DNA of 18,518 bases from an uncultured Gammaproteobacteria bacterium (GTDB lineage: Bacteria; Pseudomonadota; Gammaproteobacteria; GCA-2729495): the NCBI GenBank assembly GCA_947258805.1, contig CAMYJV010000037.1, positions 1,305 through 19,822 of the forward strand, given 5' to 3'. The number at the start of each line of letters is the position of its first letter. Positions within the stretch are counted from its first letter, which is position 1. The notes under the pieces were generated by a model. It searched no databases. It was not told the DNA's origin and saw nothing but the letters and a program-made list of their open reading frames with translations. Positions 15,667 through 18,518 of the stretch are shown here, piece after piece. Position numbers and translations under genes: made by a program.

Positions 15667-16116
15667 TCAGGGCGCCGGCGGGTAGAACCAGCCCGGCGCG
15701 CGGCAGGGCTCGGTGAGGTTTACGGTGACCGTCGCCGCATCAGAGTCGCCGTTCTCGGCAATGGCCAGCCCGGAGAGGTCATTGCGCACCGTCGGCGTGC
15801 AATGGATGCCGTCGCCGTCGGTGTCGATCCATGCGAAGACCGCGAGTCCCTCACCCAGGTAGACCGGGTAGTCGAAGCGGTGAGTGAAGGGCACGCCGGC
15901 CTCGGCAGGAAAGATCTCGATCAGCTGCAGGGGGTGGCGCAGGTTGCCTTCGAGGGCCCACTCGACGAACAGGCGAACCTCCACGGGCCCCTCGACTCCC
16001 GGTGGCGCAATCACGGTGCCGGAGACTTCCATCGAGCGCATCTCCCGGCTCGGCTCACCGCAGGCCGCCAGAACCAAGGCCAGCAGGACCGCAAATCCTC
16101 GCATTGTATATCTCAT
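15667..16116 (-). CDS. Small predicted lipoprotein with DxDGDG motif
   Basis: A 149-residue protein with a strong lipobox (VLLALVLAAC, lipidated Cys19). The mature part is mostly predicted beta strand (MEVSGTVIAPP, VEVRLFVEW, FTHRFDYPVYL, LAVFAWIDTDGDG), resembling a transthyretin-like or Ig-like sandwich. IDTDGDGIHC (97-106) looks like a calcium-binding loop. Cys106 and Cys138 might form a disulfide. Start ATG 16116 has no strong ribosome site; an internal ATG at codon 5 would leave the signal intact and is a real alternative. The gene begins 14 bases after the amidohydrolase stop, so the two are almost certainly co-transcribed. Function unknown; a periplasm-facing accessory or binding role is only a guess. 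Confidence 0.72.
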   Translation of the reverse strand: MRYTMRGFAVLLALVLAACGEPSREMRSMEVSGTVIAPPGVEGPVEVRLFVEWALEGNLRHPLQLIEIFPAEAGVPFTHRFDYPVYLGEGLAVFAWIDTDGDGIHCTPTVRNDLSGLAIAENGDSDAATVTVNLTEPCRAPGWFYPPAP

Positions 16117-16130
16117 GATTAGGCCCTGAG

Positions 16131-17162
16131 TTATTGGACCGTGAACGACGGCAAGCCGAACACGCGGGAGAAGTTGTCGGAGAGCACCAGGCGAGTCTCC
16201 TCGACCGTGTAGTCGGCCCGTTCCATCGCGGCCACGAAGTTTTCCAGGTGACGCGACACGTAGCCCGGGAACTGGGCCCCGTCTGAGCCGTAGATCAGCT
16301 TGCTGGCCAGCCCGGCTTCTTTAACGCGGACGACGAACTCATCCACCTTTTCGGCGGCGCGCTCGGCCCCGAGGGCACCCGGCTCGAAATACACGTTGTC
16401 GTAGCGCTGGGCAAGGTCGATCACCGCCGGCAGGAAGGTGAGCTCCTTGTTGAGGCTGTCCCAGCCCGCGTGCCCGAGGATGAAGACGGCGTCCGGGTAC
16501 CGGCGGATGGCCTCTTCGAGGTAGTACGGATCGTTGTACGGCGGCTCGCTTCGAATGCCCGGGTTCGGGCTGCCGGACGTGTGCAGGTACATCGGCTTGC
16601 CCAGCCGGCCGGCGATCTCGTAGATGCCATACATACGCTCGTCGTCAAAACGGAACTGCTGATGCGCGTGCGCGAGCTTCACGCCCACCATGTGCGGCAG
16701 ATTCGCCAGGTCGGACTCGAACTTGGCCAGCCATTCGTCACCGTTGAGGTTCCACTGGTCGGTGCGAATGCTGCCGAAGGCGTACAGGCGCTGGGGGTCC
16801 GCGTCGCAAAATTCCGAGACCAGCTCGTTGGTCGCAATGCCGGTGGTGTGGGGGCTGTAGACCGCAAACACGCCGGCGGCGGAAACGCCCGCGGCATTCA
16901 GCTGCCGGAGGATGCTCGTTGTGGACAGCATCACGTCCGACAGGAAGGGCATGGTCCACGTGGCGCCGCTCGGCACCGATTCCCGCAGGCGAAAGTGAAA
17001 ATCGGGTGGCATGTCGTCCCACTTGCCCGTATGCAGGTGCATGTCCACCACCGCGAGGCGCTCGCCCCTGTAGAGCAGGCCTTCCGCGTTATTGGGAACA
17101 CCGCAAGCGGCCAAAAGTGCCGCAGCGGCGATGATGCCTGCCAGACGTCCTAGAGTAGCCAT
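16131..17162 (-). CDS. Predicted lipoprotein amidohydrolase (Amidohydrolase_2-like metal hydrolase)
   Basis: A 343-residue TIM-barrel metal hydrolase of the amidohydrolase-2 type, a family that hydrolyses or decarboxylates diverse small molecules. Metal-site motifs are in order: DMHLHTG (His42, His44), MYLHTSG (His194), FILGHAGWD (His231) and YGSDGAQ (Asp294). GVKLAHAHQQF (160-170) sits near the usual lysine/His region. I start at ATG 17162 because it gives a proper lipoprotein signal (GIIAAAALLAAC, Cys20), with AGGAGG about 12 bases upstream; the open frame extends to 17294 but the extra 44 residues precede that signal and look non-coding. Most family members are cytoplasmic, so a lipidated periplasmic version is notable. 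It leads the three-gene - strand group of exported proteins. Substrate unknown. Confidence 0.87.
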   Translation of the reverse strand: MATLGRLAGIIAAAALLAACGVPNNAEGLLYRGERLAVVDMHLHTGKWDDMPPDFHFRLRESVPSGATWTMPFLSDVMLSTTSILRQLNAAGVSAAGVFAVYSPHTTGIATNELVSEFCDADPQRLYAFGSIRTDQWNLNGDEWLAKFESDLANLPHMVGVKLAHAHQQFRFDDERMYGIYEIAGRLGKPMYLHTSGSPNPGIRSEPPYNDPYYLEEAIRRYPDAVFILGHAGWDSLNKELTFLPAVIDLAQRYDNVYFEPGALGAERAAEKVDEFVVRVKEAGLASKLIYGSDGAQFPGYVSRHLENFVAAMERADYTVEETRLVLSDNFSRVFGLPSFTVQ

Positions 17163-17489
17163 GGTCGGTGACGCCCTCCTGTCAGTTGTTGTTGATTGCC
17201 GGCGAAACCATGGGATCAACCGTGGCCACCGAATTCCCCGAAACAGCGCCGTGCCGACGCTCGTTAACCCACCCAACATAAACGCGCGGCGCACGGCCGA
17301 GCATTAGTGGATTCTACCTATGCTGGCCCGCCGGCGCTTCTCCAGCACAAGCAACGCATATCCAAGAGCGAAGGTAGTGAGTCAGCGTAGCGGCGGGTCG
17401 CTCCGCACATCTCTGGCCTCCGCGACATTTGCACTTCCCTTTGCGGCAGAATCTCACTCGCTATGCGGGTTCGATCCCCGAATTCGCCA
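17163..17489. other. Intergenic region between amidohydrolase and ssrA, with tRNA-like fragment
   Basis: About 330 bases without a supported gene. The promoter of the - strand amidohydrolase operon should lie here, but I could not pick it. The last 25 bases (17465-17489, + strand) look like the 3' end of a tRNA: a T-arm GCGGGTTCGATCCCCGA followed by a shortened acceptor ending in CGCCA. No matching 5' half is found upstream, so it is a fragment. Confidence 0.55.
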
Positions 17490-17530
17490 AAATCAAAAAG
17501 GGCCACCGCGAGGGTGGCCCTTTTTGATTT
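17490..17530. terminator. Bidirectional rho-independent terminator after ssrA
   Basis: Perfect 18-bp inverted repeat: arms 17490-17507 and 17513-17530 with the 5-base loop GCGAG. The GC-rich core GGGCCACC/GGTGGCCC is bordered by A5 on one side and T5 on the other, so it can stop transcription in both directions. It ends the tmRNA transcript on the - strand; its last base coincides with the tmRNA CCA end. Confidence 0.9.
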
Positions 17531-17890
17531 GGTGGAGGCGGCGGGAATCGAACCCGCGTCCGCGAGCCCTCCGCACCAGGATCTACATGCTTATCCGCAT
17601 CGATTAATTTAACCGGCCGCTACCCGATGGGCAGGGAAGACGAACGGCGATCCCGGTTAAGTTTTAGGCGCGCCACCCCGGGAGAGCTTTGCGACGATCT
17701 TGTGAGAGATGACGCCTGGAAGCTGGACGCACAAGCACGGCTCCAGTCAGACGGCACCCTACCGGGTTTTAGGCGGCGAGTGCGTAGTTGTCGTCGTTGG
17801 CAACTATAAGTTTGCAGATGGATTTACGAGGTCACTGCACCTCGACATGCACCTGGAGTTTCGCGACCCTCGTCGAAGCCGATCGCCCCC
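17530..17890 (-). ncRNA. ssrA: Transfer-messenger RNA (tmRNA, SsrA)
   Basis: A 361-nt tmRNA that rescues ribosomes stalled on broken messages by acting first as an alanyl-tRNA and then as a short mRNA. The 5' GGGGGCG (17884-17890) pairs with 3' CGCCTCC (one G-U pair), followed by ACCA ending at 17530. The T-arm GCGGGTTCGATTCCCGC and the 5' TCGACG region are present. The tag frame is 17769-17801: ten codons giving ANDDNYALAA, then TAA, preceded by the conserved ACTTATAGTTGCC resume-codon context. The tag differs from E. coli ANDENYALAA by Asp for Glu. Its partner smpB lies just upstream on the same strand. The 3' segment 17553-17580 is duplicated at 11236-11263. The mature 5' end is inferred from pairing. 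Confidence 0.97.
17553..17580 (-). repeat. ssrA 3' segment, intact copy of the 28-bp direct repeat
   Basis: This tmRNA-internal segment is repeated at 11236-11263 with one mismatch, 6.3 kb away in the same orientation. It covers the strand entering the T-arm, next to the region where ssrA-targeting integrases commonly recombine. Confidence 0.7.
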
Positions 17891-17899
17891 AGAACAGCC

Positions 17900-17927
17900 A
17901 GTGTAACCGCACCCGAAGGGCAAGCGA
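17900..17927 (-). promoter_or_regulatory. Possible ssrA promoter
   Basis: Read on the - strand, TACACT (17900-17905) lies 9 bases before the mature tmRNA 5' end, and TCGCTT (17922-17927) is 16 bases further upstream as a weak -35. Because tmRNA 5' ends are made by processing, the real start site could be further upstream in the 157-bp gap to smpB. Confidence 0.3.
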
Positions 17928-18047
17928 AGCCGACTGTGCCCTAGATCTGGGGCCGGGAGGTATCAAATTCAAGGCTGAAAACAAATTAGGAAAACCATTC
18001 AAGTTTATGTTTTATTTAGCTTTTAGTATCCGAGCTTTCTGGCGTTG

Positions 18048-18491
18048 CTATTCGCGGTCTTTCGTCACGGCCCGCATGTCGTGCTGCTTCTTGCCGCGCC
18101 CCAGGCCCAGGGCGAGTTTGACGCGCCCGCGCTGCCAGTACAGGGCCAGCGGGATCAGGGTGTAGCCCTTGCGTTCGACGGCGCCGATCAGCCGGTCGAT
18201 TTCCCGCCGATGCAGCAGCAGGCGCCGCGTGCGCACGGGGTCGGTTTGGATGTGGGTCGACGCCGACGGCAACGGGGCAATGTGGGCGCCGAGCAGAAAG
18301 ATCTGCCCATCGCGGATGACTGCATAGCTTTCCGCCAAATTGCCCCGGCCCGCGCGCAGGCTCTTGACCTCCCATCCCGCCAGTGACAGCCCCGCTTCCA
18401 GCTGTTCCTCGATGAAATAGTCGTGCCGGGCCTTGCGGTTTTCGGCGATGCGGTCGCTGCCAGTTTTTGCCTTCGCGGTGCTATCAGCCAT
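18048..18491 (-). CDS. smpB: SsrA-binding protein SmpB
   Basis: A 147-residue protein matching SmpB, the partner that binds tmRNA and places it in the ribosomal A site. Visible family segments are [37 protein letters not shown] (the central binding region), [37 protein letters not shown] and the C-terminal [19 protein letters not shown]. The usual basic tail that reads the empty mRNA channel is present but short, with HDMRA in place of the commoner HDKRA. Length is near the family norm of about 150-160. Start ATG at 18491; sequence upstream is mostly outside the window. The ssrA gene follows 157 bases downstream on the same strand, the common arrangement in proteobacteria. Confidence 0.97.
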   Translation of the reverse strand: MADSTAKAKTGSDRIAENRKARHDYFIEEQLEAGLSLAGWEVKSLRAGRGNLAESYAVIRDGQIFLLGAHIAPLPSASTHIQTDPVRTRRLLLHRREIDRLIGAVERKGYTLIPLALYWQRGRVKLALGLGRGKKQHDMRAVTKDRE

Positions 18492-18518
18492 TCAGTTGGG
18501 CCATGCCATTGGTTGTCG

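Noticed and set aside
17320..17607. 95-residue open frame ending with RRRESNPRP-type sequence
   Set aside because: It reads backwards through the tmRNA 3' end; this peptide is a well-known spurious translation of tRNA-like T-arms.
1..18518. CRISPR array or tandem repeat array
   Set aside because: No regularly spaced direct repeats were seen; the repeats present are isolated palindromes and one distant 28-bp pair.

Overview
This is a GC-rich window (by eye roughly 60%) from a Gram-negative bacterium, most likely a gammaproteobacterium. Supporting signs are an SsrA (tmRNA) tag reading ANDDNYALAA, several lipobox lipoproteins, a TonB-receptor C-terminus, a BarA-type hybrid kinase and GGDEF/EAL proteins. 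I cannot name a genus from sequence alone.

Layout. (1) 1-7305, + strand: a cyclic-di-GMP and phosphorelay block. It holds the C-terminal part of a GGDEF-EAL protein, a translationally coupled HDOD protein, and, after a 0.3 kb gap, a membrane-bound hybrid kinase with two receiver domains and an Hpt domain. The kinase overlaps by 4 bases a response regulator with REC-PAS-GGDEF-EAL architecture, so this pair looks like one signalling pathway ending in c-di-GMP turnover.
(2) 7578-9931, + strand: a compact three-gene metabolic operon encoding a short-chain dehydrogenase, an Fe(II)/2-oxoglutarate oxygenase of the HxE type and a small class I O-methyltransferase. Two decayed copies of one palindrome flank it, at 7361-7400 and 9989-10035. 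A membrane-anchored bicupin protein with more AT-rich codon use follows at 10061-11221.
(3) 11222-17530: a patchwork of a decayed TonB-receptor tail (- strand), a large REP-like hairpin, two + strand lipoprotein genes (an unrecognised 625-residue protein with some chelatase-like features, and a protein with two haem c sites) and three - strand genes for exported proteins (a lipidated amidohydrolase, a small beta-rich lipoprotein and a Cys-containing secreted protein). Five consecutive proteins here carry export signals.
(4) 17490-18491: the trans-translation pair ssrA (tmRNA, - strand) and smpB (- strand), with a perfect 18-bp terminator hairpin downstream of ssrA.

The most notable structural signal is a 28-bp direct repeat, 27/28 identical, between the 3' part of ssrA (17553-17580) and 11236-11263. 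ssrA is a well-known island integration site, so the 6.3 kb between the copies may be an old, integrase-less island. A second signal is the palindrome pair bracketing the SDR-oxygenase-methyltransferase operon. No CRISPR array, rRNA, complete tRNA, integrase or transposase gene was found.
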